From: JANXSS01 sp040385645
GTDB taxonomy: Bacteria; Pseudomonadota; Gammaproteobacteria; Burkholderiales; Burkholderiaceae_D
Assembly (NCBI GenBank): GCA_040385645.1
Contig: JAZKGZ010000001.1
Location: forward strand, 62,001 to 126,000
Reading direction: 5' to 3'
Length of the DNA stretch: 64,000 bases
The translations under genes and the position numbers were made by a program. Below are positions 1 through 7,149 of the stretch, piece by piece (within the stretch, counting starts at the first letter, position 1; every line of letters starts with the position of its first letter). The notes under the pieces are model-generated. The model was given only the letters and a program-made list of their open reading frames with translations. It ran no database searches and was not told where the DNA came from.

Positions 1-43
1 TTTCGCTCAGGATGTGTTATCTTATTGATAAGAGGAGATGATC

Positions 44-367
44 ATGACTTTAGCCACAAAACTTCCCAGGTTCGACGTGTTGGTAGCCATGCATGAAAAA
101 GATCCTGACGCTTACGAAACCTTGCGGCATCAGTTGCTGCGTTCTTGCATCGATAATGCGCCGGAAATCCATCGTGCCGGGCTTGAGGCCCTACTCGACC
201 GAATTAACATCGTGCGTGCCGAGGCCGGCACGCCGCTGGAAGCCGCCATTGCAGCTTCTCGCATGATGGTCGATTCTTGTCTGAAGCTGCGCGAGGCAAT
301 GGTCGACCTTGCTACCGCCAATGCCGCATTACAAACCACGGTGTTGCTCGATAAATTCCGCTTGTAG
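44..367 (+). CDS. DUF3135 family protein
   Basis: Small soluble protein of about 107 residues. The N-terminal pattern LPRFDVLVAMHEKDPDAYE and the helical, charged body resemble the DUF3135 family, whose function is unknown. Two in-frame ATGs lie 6 nt apart. The AGAGGAG at 31-37 abuts the first, so the second (44) has the normal 6-nt spacing and is preferred. No membrane segment or signal peptide. It stands alone before a 340-nt gap. Family assignment is from memory of the family pattern and was not searched. Confidence 0.75.
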   Translation: MTLATKLPRFDVLVAMHEKDPDAYETLRHQLLRSCIDNAPEIHRAGLEALLDRINIVRAEAGTPLEAAIAASRMMVDSCLKLREAMVDLATANAALQTTVLLDKFRL

Positions 368-707
368 CCGTTCAGCAGTTCTATTACCCCCCTTTCCTTC
401 CGCACTGCATCGCTCGATCTTCCGATCGTAACAGGCAGTGCATCACGCTGATGACCGTATCAGCGTGGTGAAACGACGCCGATCTAGCGCCGCTTTTCCA
501 ACCTGCCCAACTTACCCGAATTTTCTTCAAAATTCTTTCCATCAAGCAACAAGTATTGTCCGCTAAAAAAGTATCCTGAGAATAATTATTTCTTGCGTTC
601 ACTTAGTTTCTGTATAGAATCTAAATTGTGCTCAACAAAGATCATGCTGATCGAGCCACGGAACAGGTCGGTGCAGGTAACTGTGCTTACTGCGAAACGG
701 GAACGTC
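368..707. other. Intergenic region with a hairpin, no gene seen
   Basis: About 340 nt between the DUF3135 gene and the subtilase gene. It holds a perfect 9-bp inverted repeat (CACGCTGAT at 444-452, ATCAGCGTG at 459-467, 6-nt loop) with no T-tract on either strand, so it is not a standard intrinsic terminator. Upstream of the subtilase there is a weak possible -10 (TAGAAT, about 611-616). No convincing ORF with a ribosome binding site was found. Confidence 0.5.
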
Positions 708-2744
708 ATGACCAGATACTGCAAGCAGCGCAACGTTGGCAAGTTGAAGCGCCCGATGCGTTACACGATGGTTTGTGCAAGTTTGTCGTGGGCCATTGGC
801 GCGGCGATTCTGCCTTCTAGCACCGTGGCTGCCGTTGCGGTGCAGGCAGCAGAGAGTTACCCGGATCAAGACCGTGGATATGCCATTGTCGTGCTAAAAG
901 GCGAGTCATTGTCGACCGCAGTTTCCACTAAGCCGATCAGCGGCAGAAAAATCGATTTCCAAAGTAGTGCCGTTCAACTCCAGCGTACGCGATTGGCGAC
1001 CGAGCGTGCCAGCTACCGACGTTGGCTCCTTGCCAAGGTACCCAATGCGAGCGTGACCAACGAATTCGAACTCGCACTCAATGCCGTGTCCGTACGACTC
1101 AACGGCGCAACGTTGGCCCAAATCGCGGCAATGCCGAACGTAAAGCAAGTCAGTCATCAAAGCCTTTTCCATAAAGTTGCCGCCACTGTCGCTGCTGAGA
1201 CCGATTCTGCAACCGGTGGAGCCAGTCAAACATGGCAACAAAATGCCACACGCTCCGGGGCTAGCTCAAATGCTAACGCTAACGCTAACGCAGGTGCCGG
1301 GGTAAAGGTAGCGGTGATCGACAGCGGTATCGATGTCAGTCATCCATGTTTCAGCGACCTCGGCTATGCGGTGCAGCCCCGGATCGGCGATGCACGTTTT
1401 ATCAATAACAAGGTAATCGCTGCCAGGGCTTTCACAAACGGTGAACACGGTGCGCGCTTAATGCCGGAAGCTACCGGCACACATGGCACGCATGTCTCGG
1501 GAACCATTGCTTGCAATGCTGCGACGGCCGCTACCGTCGGTGGCGTATCGGTCGACAAGATGTCCGGTATCGCGCCGAGAGCATTGCTCGGCAATTACAA
1601 CGTTTTTCCGGGGGCAGCGACCACGGCTCGGTCAGAAGATATTCTCAACGCGATGGAAGCGGCTTATCGCGACGGCTTTGATGTTGTAAATTTCAGTCTG
1701 AATGCCGGCCAGCGAAGCGGCTCCGGCATCGAAATCCGTGCTCTGCGCAACCTCGACCGAGCCAATATGCTGTTTGCGGTAGCGCCTGGCAAGAGCGAAG
1801 AAACCCGCGATCTGTTAGGTACCGATATCGAAATCGAGCCCAAGGAAAGCAAAGAAGAAAACGTCGCGCTCGCTGTCATTCGCTCTAGTGGTGCGGAGTA
1901 TCTGGGCGTTCGGGCGGCTTTTGGTGTCGTGCCTGTAGGGGGCTTGACCGGACCATTGGCACTGGTGCTCGATGCTAGTGCCGACATAGCCACCACCGGC
2001 GGCCTTGGCCAAGCCTGTACACCGATACGCCGCTTCAGCCTGACCGGGTCGATCGCGTTAATTATGCGCGGTACATGTGATTTCACCACGAAGCTACGTA
2101 ATGTGGAGGCCGCGGGTGCGGTTGGCGCTATCGTGGTTGCCGAAGCGGGCCAGCCACTTACAGTCATGGGCGCAAACGACGACGCTGTTCAGCCCACCAT
2201 CCCAGCGTTTATGGTGAGCTTGGCGGATCGTTCCAGTCTGCAAGACAATCGCGGTATCGCTACGATGCTGACGCAAGGTCCGGTCGATTCTATTGATCCG
2301 GTGGCAGATGCCCGCTCCAAAATATTCAATGGCTTCACTAGTCTGACACCGCAGGTGACTGATGCCCGGGTCGAGTCGGCATTGTCGAATGTAGCCTTGC
2401 AAATATTGAGTTCTGCGCCGGCCACCGCTTGTGCAACCCCGCCGTGTTTTGCACTGATGAGAGGTACCTCGATGGTATCGGCGCATCTGGCCGGTGCGGC
2501 TGCGGCCCTGCGCGCCAGATATCCCGCCTGGTCGGCGGCAGAAGTGCGTTCGGCAATGGCTAATACGGCACTGCTTTCTCAATTCGCTACGAAAACTGTG
2601 GCCGCAACGACGCAAAAAACCACTGTGGAAGAGACCGCCGCCGAAACAAATTTAAATATTGCGAGTACTACAGTGGATGCGCCGTCGCCTGTCGTGGAAC
2701 CTGAAACGTTTGCGGAACTGTCAGCGAAAATTGTCAATCGTTGA
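708..2744 (+). CDS. Secreted S8 (subtilisin-like) peptidase with PA domain, oxyanion Asn replaced
   Basis: Serine-peptidase family S8 protein, 678 residues, probably exported. A basic N-terminus and hydrophobic stretch (about residues 19-48) form a signal peptide. Residues 57-155 look like an I9 propeptide. The triad is readable: Asp205 (VAVIDSGID), His259 (GTHGTHVSG) and Ser588 (MRGTSMVSAH). A PA domain is inserted at about 400-530 (LIMRGTCDFTTKLRN). Odd features: the position that normally carries the oxyanion-hole Asn (AAGNSG-like) reads FAVAPGKSEE, giving Lys362, and the Ser motif has Val/Ala where Ala/Pro is usual. A short Ala-Asn repeat (188-195) lies between propeptide and catalytic domain. 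Either a divergent protease or a catalytically weak relative. No PEP-CTERM or autotransporter tail is seen. Confidence 0.85.
   Translation: MTRYCKQRNVGKLKRPMRYTMVCASLSWAIGAAILPSSTVAAVAVQAAESYPDQDRGYAIVVLKGESLSTAVSTKPISGRKIDFQSSAVQLQRTRLATERASYRRWLLAKVPNASVTNEFELALNAVSVRLNGATLAQIAAMPNVKQVSHQSLFHKVAATVAAETDSATGGASQTWQQNATRSGASSNANANANAGAGVKVAVIDSGIDVSHPCFSDLGYAVQPRIGDARFINNKVIAARAFTNGEHGARLMPEATGTHGTHVSGTIACNAATAATVGGVSVDKMSGIAPRALLGNYNVFPGAATTARSEDILNAMEAAYRDGFDVVNFSLNAGQRSGSGIEIRALRNLDRANMLFAVAPGKSEETRDLLGTDIEIEPKESKEENVALAVIRSSGAEYLGVRAAFGVVPVGGLTGPLALVLDASADIATTGGLGQACTPIRRFSLTGSIALIMRGTCDFTTKLRNVEAAGAVGAIVVAEAGQPLTVMGANDDAVQPTIPAFMVSLADRSSLQDNRGIATMLTQGPVDSIDPVADARSKIFNGFTSLTPQVTDARVESALSNVALQILSSAPATACATPPCFALMRGTSMVSAHLAGAAAALRARYPAWSAAEVRSAMANTALLSQFATKTVAATTQKTTVEETAAETNLNIASTTVDAPSPVVEPETFAELSAKIVNR
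1272..1289 (+). repeat. GCTAAC tandem repeat, 3 copies
   Basis: Three perfect 6-bp copies inside the subtilase gene encode Ala-Asn dipeptides in the linker between propeptide and catalytic domain. The 6-bp unit keeps the frame, so copy-number change would only alter linker length. Confidence 0.7.
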
Positions 2745-2945
2745 CGATAGGTCTTCGACTAGTAGGCCAACAACGGGCGGACCTAGGAAAAGTAAAGCGC
2801 CTGAGTGAGTTGCCGCACAGTACAAAGCGCGTGAACTTCTTTAACATCCTGTTTTGCAAGTCATTTTGTCGAAAATATTTACAAATTTTCACTTACGATC
2901 GCTGTGACAAATTGTAACTACCTGAATTAATGAGATTTTTTCTTT

Positions 2946-2961
2946 AGGCACATTTAGTGCT
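2946..2961 (+). promoter_or_regulatory. Candidate sigma-54 promoter for the PEP-CTERM gene
   Basis: The sequence AGGCACATTTAGTGCT fits the RpoN consensus (TGGCACG-N4-TTGCW): GG at 2947-2948 and GC at 2959-2960 are exactly 12 nt apart and the -24 element GGCAC is complete. Transcription would start near 2972, leaving about 27 nt before the ATG at 2999. PEP-CTERM genes are known often to lie behind sigma-54 promoters under the PrsK/PrsR regulators, which supports this call. Confidence 0.6.
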
Positions 2962-2998
2962 TATTGAACGACGTGTTGTCTCATTATCAAGGTAGAAA

Positions 2999-3790
2999 AT
3001 GTTCCGACATATAGGTTTGAATTTCCTCGCACTGGCAGTTGCCCAAACTTTAGCGAGCGTTGCGCTCGCCGCTCCTGCGCCGTCGGGTAAGTTGCAGTCG
3101 ACTCACTCCGCTGGACTCTCACTACAACCCACGCTTTTATTGAGCACGATCTCGGCTACGGACGCGAGCGCATCGTCTGATTCATCGACGCCCTCGTCGA
3201 ACGACTCATCTTCCGACCTGCGTGCAAACGGACCAGGTCAGGGCCAAGTCGCCAATCAGCAACTCGCTCTAAAGCTCGATACAAGGCTGAAAAAAGCATT
3301 CACTAATCCATACGATTCGACGGCGGTAGCGAGTTACGCCTCGACCGGCAGCGATTTTTCGATGAGCTTGCCAGATGCTTACTCGCAAAACATTTTATTT
3401 CAAAGCGCTATTGGCCAAGGCTCCAGTTCGCAGTCCGGTCAATCGGGTGAGACTGCTGATTCAACGGATCTGGCTTTGAAAAATTTATTGCCTTCTCCAG
3501 GGCGTTCGATTCAGCCGCAGTCGACCGGCCTCGCTACCGCTACCGACCTCACCACCGATGACCTGATGCGCTTTCTAGATGAATTTGCGAGCAGCGAGTT
3601 CGCATCGGCCACCATGCGTGCGCCCATTGTCATTAATTTGCAAAGTACTACCGCCGACGCTGAAGCTGCGCTATTTTTGCGGCCCGACGTGACTGTCGAA
3701 ACAGCGGTGCCGGAGCCGGGAACTTTAGCCCTGCTCGCATCGAGTCTTTTTGCTCTGCATGCGGTTCGGCGTCGTCGGCAAGGGGTGTAA
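2999..3790 (+). CDS. PEP-CTERM sorting domain protein
   Basis: Exported protein of 263 residues. It has an N-terminal signal peptide (cleavage after about ASVALA, residue 24), a Ser/Thr/Ala/Gln-rich low-complexity body without Cys, and a C-terminal PEP-CTERM tripartite tail: VPEPG at 237-241, a hydrophobic stretch, then an Arg-rich end (AVRRRRQGV). Proteins with this tail are processed by an exosortase (EpsH/XrtA type), usually with exopolysaccharide production; no exosortase gene is in the window, so one is expected elsewhere. A weak AAGGTAG precedes the ATG. The body matches no domain I recognise. A sigma-54 promoter candidate lies 38 nt upstream. Confidence 0.88.
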   Translation: MFRHIGLNFLALAVAQTLASVALAAPAPSGKLQSTHSAGLSLQPTLLLSTISATDASASSDSSTPSSNDSSSDLRANGPGQGQVANQQLALKLDTRLKKAFTNPYDSTAVASYASTGSDFSMSLPDAYSQNILFQSAIGQGSSSQSGQSGETADSTDLALKNLLPSPGRSIQPQSTGLATATDLTTDDLMRFLDEFASSEFASATMRAPIVINLQSTTADAEAALFLRPDVTVETAVPEPGTLALLASSLFALHAVRRRRQGV

Positions 3791-3808
3791 AAGCCGTTTT
3801 CTTTAAAA

Positions 3809-4177
3809 TCAATCCTCTGCCGGCGCGTCAATTAACGCGTCGGCGATTCGATCACCACCCTTTGCACCCGCATGCAAGCGGCCGACCAAGCTGTCGAGCC
3901 CGCGTTTCAATTTTTCAGAGCTGTTGTGTATTGCCTGATGCAGGCTGTCCGCATGATCGTCGGCGACGACCGGTGAATGACCTTGGATTCGGGCTTCCAT
4001 TAAGCACCGGTGACTGCCATTTGGGTTCTTCGCCTGCTTGCCTTCGCTCAGGTGCACCACCACTCGCGTGATCTGATGGCTAAAACGGTTGAGTGCAGTT
4101 TTGACCACCTCTTCTACATGCGCAGTCAAAAGCTCGTGATGTTCGATGCTGTGATCGGTATTGGTTTGAATTTCCAT
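3809..4177 (-). CDS. HPF/RaiA-family ribosome-associated protein
   Basis: About 122 residues. The opening MEIQTNTDHSIEHHELL, the middle VVVHLSEGKQAKN and the late helix DDHADSLHQAIHNSSEKLKR follow the beta-alpha-beta-beta-beta-alpha pattern of the ribosome hibernation factor/sigma-54 modulation family, which binds between the ribosomal subunits in resting cells. The start at 4177 is preferred over an upstream in-frame codon because AAGGA lies 7 nt before it. Short form: it lacks the C-terminal dimerisation domain of long HPF. It is convergent with the PEP-CTERM gene. Which paralogue (hpf, raiA or a third type) cannot be decided from sequence alone. Confidence 0.8.
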   Translation of the reverse strand: MEIQTNTDHSIEHHELLTAHVEEVVKTALNRFSHQITRVVVHLSEGKQAKNPNGSHRCLMEARIQGHSPVVADDHADSLHQAIHNSSEKLKRGLDSLVGRLHAGAKGGDRIADALIDAPAED

Positions 4178-4362
4178 GGCAATATCCTTAGCGAATTGGT
4201 GAGCACCACTATATAGCATCGTCCTCGGAAACTGGATTTTCGCCCAACCGGCCCATTAAATTATTCACCGGGGAATAATTTAATTCTTAGGTGTTGCCAA
4301 GGTTTTGCTGTTTATTCAACACTGCGACGCATAGAATCACACCTTTGCTGCAAAGCCACCCA

Positions 4363-5217
4363 ATGAAAACCCCTAAAAGAATTCAGCCGTTAATCGACGA
4401 AGGCTTGGTCGACGAAGTCATGCGTCAGCTCATGAGCGGCAAAGAAGCGACCGTCTATGTCGTGCGCTGTGGCGAGGAAATCCGTTGTGCTAAGGTGTAC
4501 AAGGCAGCAAACGAGCGCAGTTTTCATCAGGCAGTGGCATATCAGGAAGGCCGGCGCGTGAAGAATAGCCGGCAAGCGCGCGCTATGGAAAAAGGCACGC
4601 GGTATGGCCGCAAAATGGCTGAGGAAGTTTGGCAAAATGCCGAAGTCGACGCTTTGTACCGTCTGGCGAGTGCCGGCGTACGCGTGCCGACGCCGTTCAT
4701 CTGTTTCGAGGGTGTGCTGCTGATGGAACTGGTGACCGGGGCCGACGGTAATGCCGCACCGCGATTAAACGATGTGGCACTGACCCGAGAACAAGCATTG
4801 GTTTTTCATGCTGCCTTGCTACACCAAGTGGTGCTGATGTTGTGCGCCGGCGTTATTCACGGCGATCTGTCGGAGTACAATATTCTCGTCGATGCGCATG
4901 GGCCGGTCATCATCGATTTGCCGCAGGCGATCGATGCTGCAGGCAGCAGCGTCGCCTCTAGCATGCTGGAGCGCGATGTCGATAATTTGGCGACATTTTT
5001 TTCTGCTTTCGCGCCCGAACTCGCTGCCAGCAAATACGGTAAAGAAATCTGGGCGCTGTATCATGCCGGCCTATTGACACCCGAGTCGGTCTTGACCGGG
5101 CGGGTCGCCGCACCAACGCGTGCCGCCGATGTCGGCGCAGTCATTCACGAGATCGCGCTGGCGCGCGAAGAGGAAGCCGAACGTCAGGCTTATCGCCGCC
5201 TGCGCGATGAGATGTAA
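4363..5217 (+). CDS. RIO1-family serine/threonine protein kinase
   Basis: Atypical protein kinase of 284 residues. Readable elements: nucleotide loop SGKEATVYVV (25-34), ATP-binding Lys44 (CAKVYK), catalytic loop HGDLSEYN with Asp168 and Asn173, and metal-binding Asp185 in IIDLPQA. The N-terminal segment PLIDEGLVDEVMRQL is typical of bacterial RIO proteins. Bacterial substrates are largely unknown; archaeal and eukaryotic RIO1 act in small-subunit maturation. It sits between a ribosome-associated factor and ycaO (S12 modification), which may hint at a translation theme, but the genes are on different strands or well spaced. The start at 4363 is chosen because similarity to the family begins there. 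Confidence 0.88.
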   Translation: MKTPKRIQPLIDEGLVDEVMRQLMSGKEATVYVVRCGEEIRCAKVYKAANERSFHQAVAYQEGRRVKNSRQARAMEKGTRYGRKMAEEVWQNAEVDALYRLASAGVRVPTPFICFEGVLLMELVTGADGNAAPRLNDVALTREQALVFHAALLHQVVLMLCAGVIHGDLSEYNILVDAHGPVIIDLPQAIDAAGSSVASSMLERDVDNLATFFSAFAPELAASKYGKEIWALYHAGLLTPESVLTGRVAAPTRAADVGAVIHEIALAREEEAERQAYRRLRDEM

Positions 5218-5255
5218 ACCTACGAATTTAAAGTCATATTTTATTGGACGACCCG

Positions 5256-6968
5256 ATGCAAACAGAAAGTTTTATCCCCGGTAAAGATGCCTCCCTGGAG
5301 TCGACCATTCGCACCATGCAGCAAAAGCTAGCGGCGCGTGGCTTCCAGCTCGATGAATCATCCTGGCTAAACCCGGTCGAGGCGATCTGGTCGTGTCATA
5401 TGCGTGATCATGATTGCCCGATGCTGTTTTCCAATGGCAAAGGCGCATCGGAACTGGCTGCCCGCGCCAGTGCACTGGGCGAATTTTTCGAGCGGCTCGG
5501 CACGCATTATTTCTGGACCCATTTTTATCTTGGCCAGACCAGAGCTAATCGGGCGTTCGTGCATTATCCGCAGGAGCGTTGGTTCCCTCACGCAGAAGAT
5601 GGCAAGTGGCCGGCGGAGTTGCTCAACGAAGAACTGCATGCATTCTATAACCCGGATGGCGACATCGACAGCCGGGTAATCGTCGATCTGAACTCCGGCA
5701 ATGTCGAGCGCGGCATCTGCGCCTTGCCCTACACCCGGCTGCGTGATGGTCGACAGACCTGGATTCCAGTCAACATCATTGGCAATCTGTACGTCAGCAA
5801 CGGCATGGCTGCAGGCAATACCATGATGGAAGCGCGTAGCCAAGCGCTGTCGGAAATTTTCGAGCGTCACATCAAGTACCGCATCATTGCCGAGGGGTTG
5901 TGCCTGCCGGAAGTGCCAGATCATGTTATTGCGCGGTACCCCGGCATCGCTGCCGGCATCAAGGGGTTGCGCGACGCCGGCTTTGGCATTCTGGTACGTG
6001 ATGCTTCGCTCGGCGGGCGTTATCCGGTCATGAACGTAACGTTGCTGCATCCTAAAGATCAGGGTTGCTTCGCCAGCTTCGGCGCGCATCCACGCTTCGA
6101 GATTGCACTGGAGCGGGCACTCACTGAATTGCTGCAAGGTCGCGCACTCGATTCCCTGGAAAGCTTCCCGGAGCCTGGATTCGACATGGACGAAATCACG
6201 GCGGTGGCCAATCTCGAAATTCATTTCGTCGACTCCAGCGGCGTCATCAGCTGGAATTTCCTCGGTGACCAGCCGGACTTCCCGTTTGCAGACTGGAATT
6301 TCAGCAACACCACCGAAGAAGACTACGCTTGGCTATGTGCCTGTGTGGAAGCCGAAGGCAAGGATATTTACGTTGCCGATTTTGAAGAGCAGGGCGCGTA
6401 CAGCTGCCGCATCCTGGTGCCGGGCATGTCGGAAATTTATCCGGTCGACGATCTGGAGTGGGAAAACAATAGCGTCGGCAACGATATCCGCGCAGCGATG
6501 GTCCGTCTGCCCGAACTCAACGATGCCGAGGCCAGCGAACTACTGGAATATTTACAGACGTCGAACTTGAACGACGAGCGACCCTTGTGGGAAATTCTAG
6601 GCTTGGCTATTCCCGTAGGAACGACGTGGAAAGAATTGCGGGTCGGCGAACTCAAAACTTTGCTAGCTCTGGCAATCGGCGATCAAGATGCGATTCGCGA
6701 GGGGTGCGACTGGATTCATTCTTACAAACAGATGAATCCCGCGCGCCGGCTGGTGTACCGATGCATCGAGGCTCTGGTGCAGATGGAGGACAATGCGCAA
6801 TTCGACCGGGCGCTGGTGCTGATGTACGGACAGGAAACAGTGCGTCAGGCACGCGCTCTGCTCGATGGTAGCGAACGCTTCTTCGGGTTATTCACCCTTG
6901 GCGCTGACATGGAAGGCAGCCAGATGCATCAGGGGCTACTCGCGGCGTATGACAAACTATTCAAGTGA
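5256..6968 (+). CDS. ycaO: YcaO, accessory factor for ribosomal protein S12 methylthiolation
   Basis: About 570 residues, aligning from memory along its whole length with E. coli YcaO (586 aa): FIPGKDASLE, NGKGASELAARASALGE, NIIGNLYVSNG, GRYPVMNVTLLHP, FASFGAHPRF and ITELLQGR-like segments are recognisable. The YcaO domain binds ATP and Mg through the Glu-rich motifs near ALGEFFERL and ALSEIFERH. The C-terminal third is helical, TPR-like, and there is no C-terminal PxPxP motif, so this is the non-azoline type. E. coli YcaO assists RimO in modifying S12. The ATG at 5256 is preferred; a TTG lies 12 nt upstream. It is alone, 38 nt after the RIO kinase, and may be cotranscribed with it. Confidence 0.92.
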   Translation: MQTESFIPGKDASLESTIRTMQQKLAARGFQLDESSWLNPVEAIWSCHMRDHDCPMLFSNGKGASELAARASALGEFFERLGTHYFWTHFYLGQTRANRAFVHYPQERWFPHAEDGKWPAELLNEELHAFYNPDGDIDSRVIVDLNSGNVERGICALPYTRLRDGRQTWIPVNIIGNLYVSNGMAAGNTMMEARSQALSEIFERHIKYRIIAEGLCLPEVPDHVIARYPGIAAGIKGLRDAGFGILVRDASLGGRYPVMNVTLLHPKDQGCFASFGAHPRFEIALERALTELLQGRALDSLESFPEPGFDMDEITAVANLEIHFVDSSGVISWNFLGDQPDFPFADWNFSNTTEEDYAWLCACVEAEGKDIYVADFEEQGAYSCRILVPGMSEIYPVDDLEWENNSVGNDIRAAMVRLPELNDAEASELLEYLQTSNLNDERPLWEILGLAIPVGTTWKELRVGELKTLLALAIGDQDAIREGCDWIHSYKQMNPARRLVYRCIEALVQMEDNAQFDRALVLMYGQETVRQARALLDGSERFFGLFTLGADMEGSQMHQGLLAAYDKLFK

Positions 6969-7149
6969 CCAGCTTTCGCACAGTTCGAGGACGAAGGATT
7001 GTCAAACTTGCGAAATTGCAGACACGCAATCGCATTCGCGTCCGAACGGTGTCGACTGAGTGATAAGTTGAAATGATTTAGTAAAACAGTGGGTTGAAAG
7101 TGTCGCACCACTCTTGTACCGTAGGAGAACCTGATTTTAGGAGATTCTC

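Noticed and set aside
5367..6224. Long antisense ORF opposite ycaO
   Set aside because: Shadow of the real gene's codon pattern; no ribosome site and no family.
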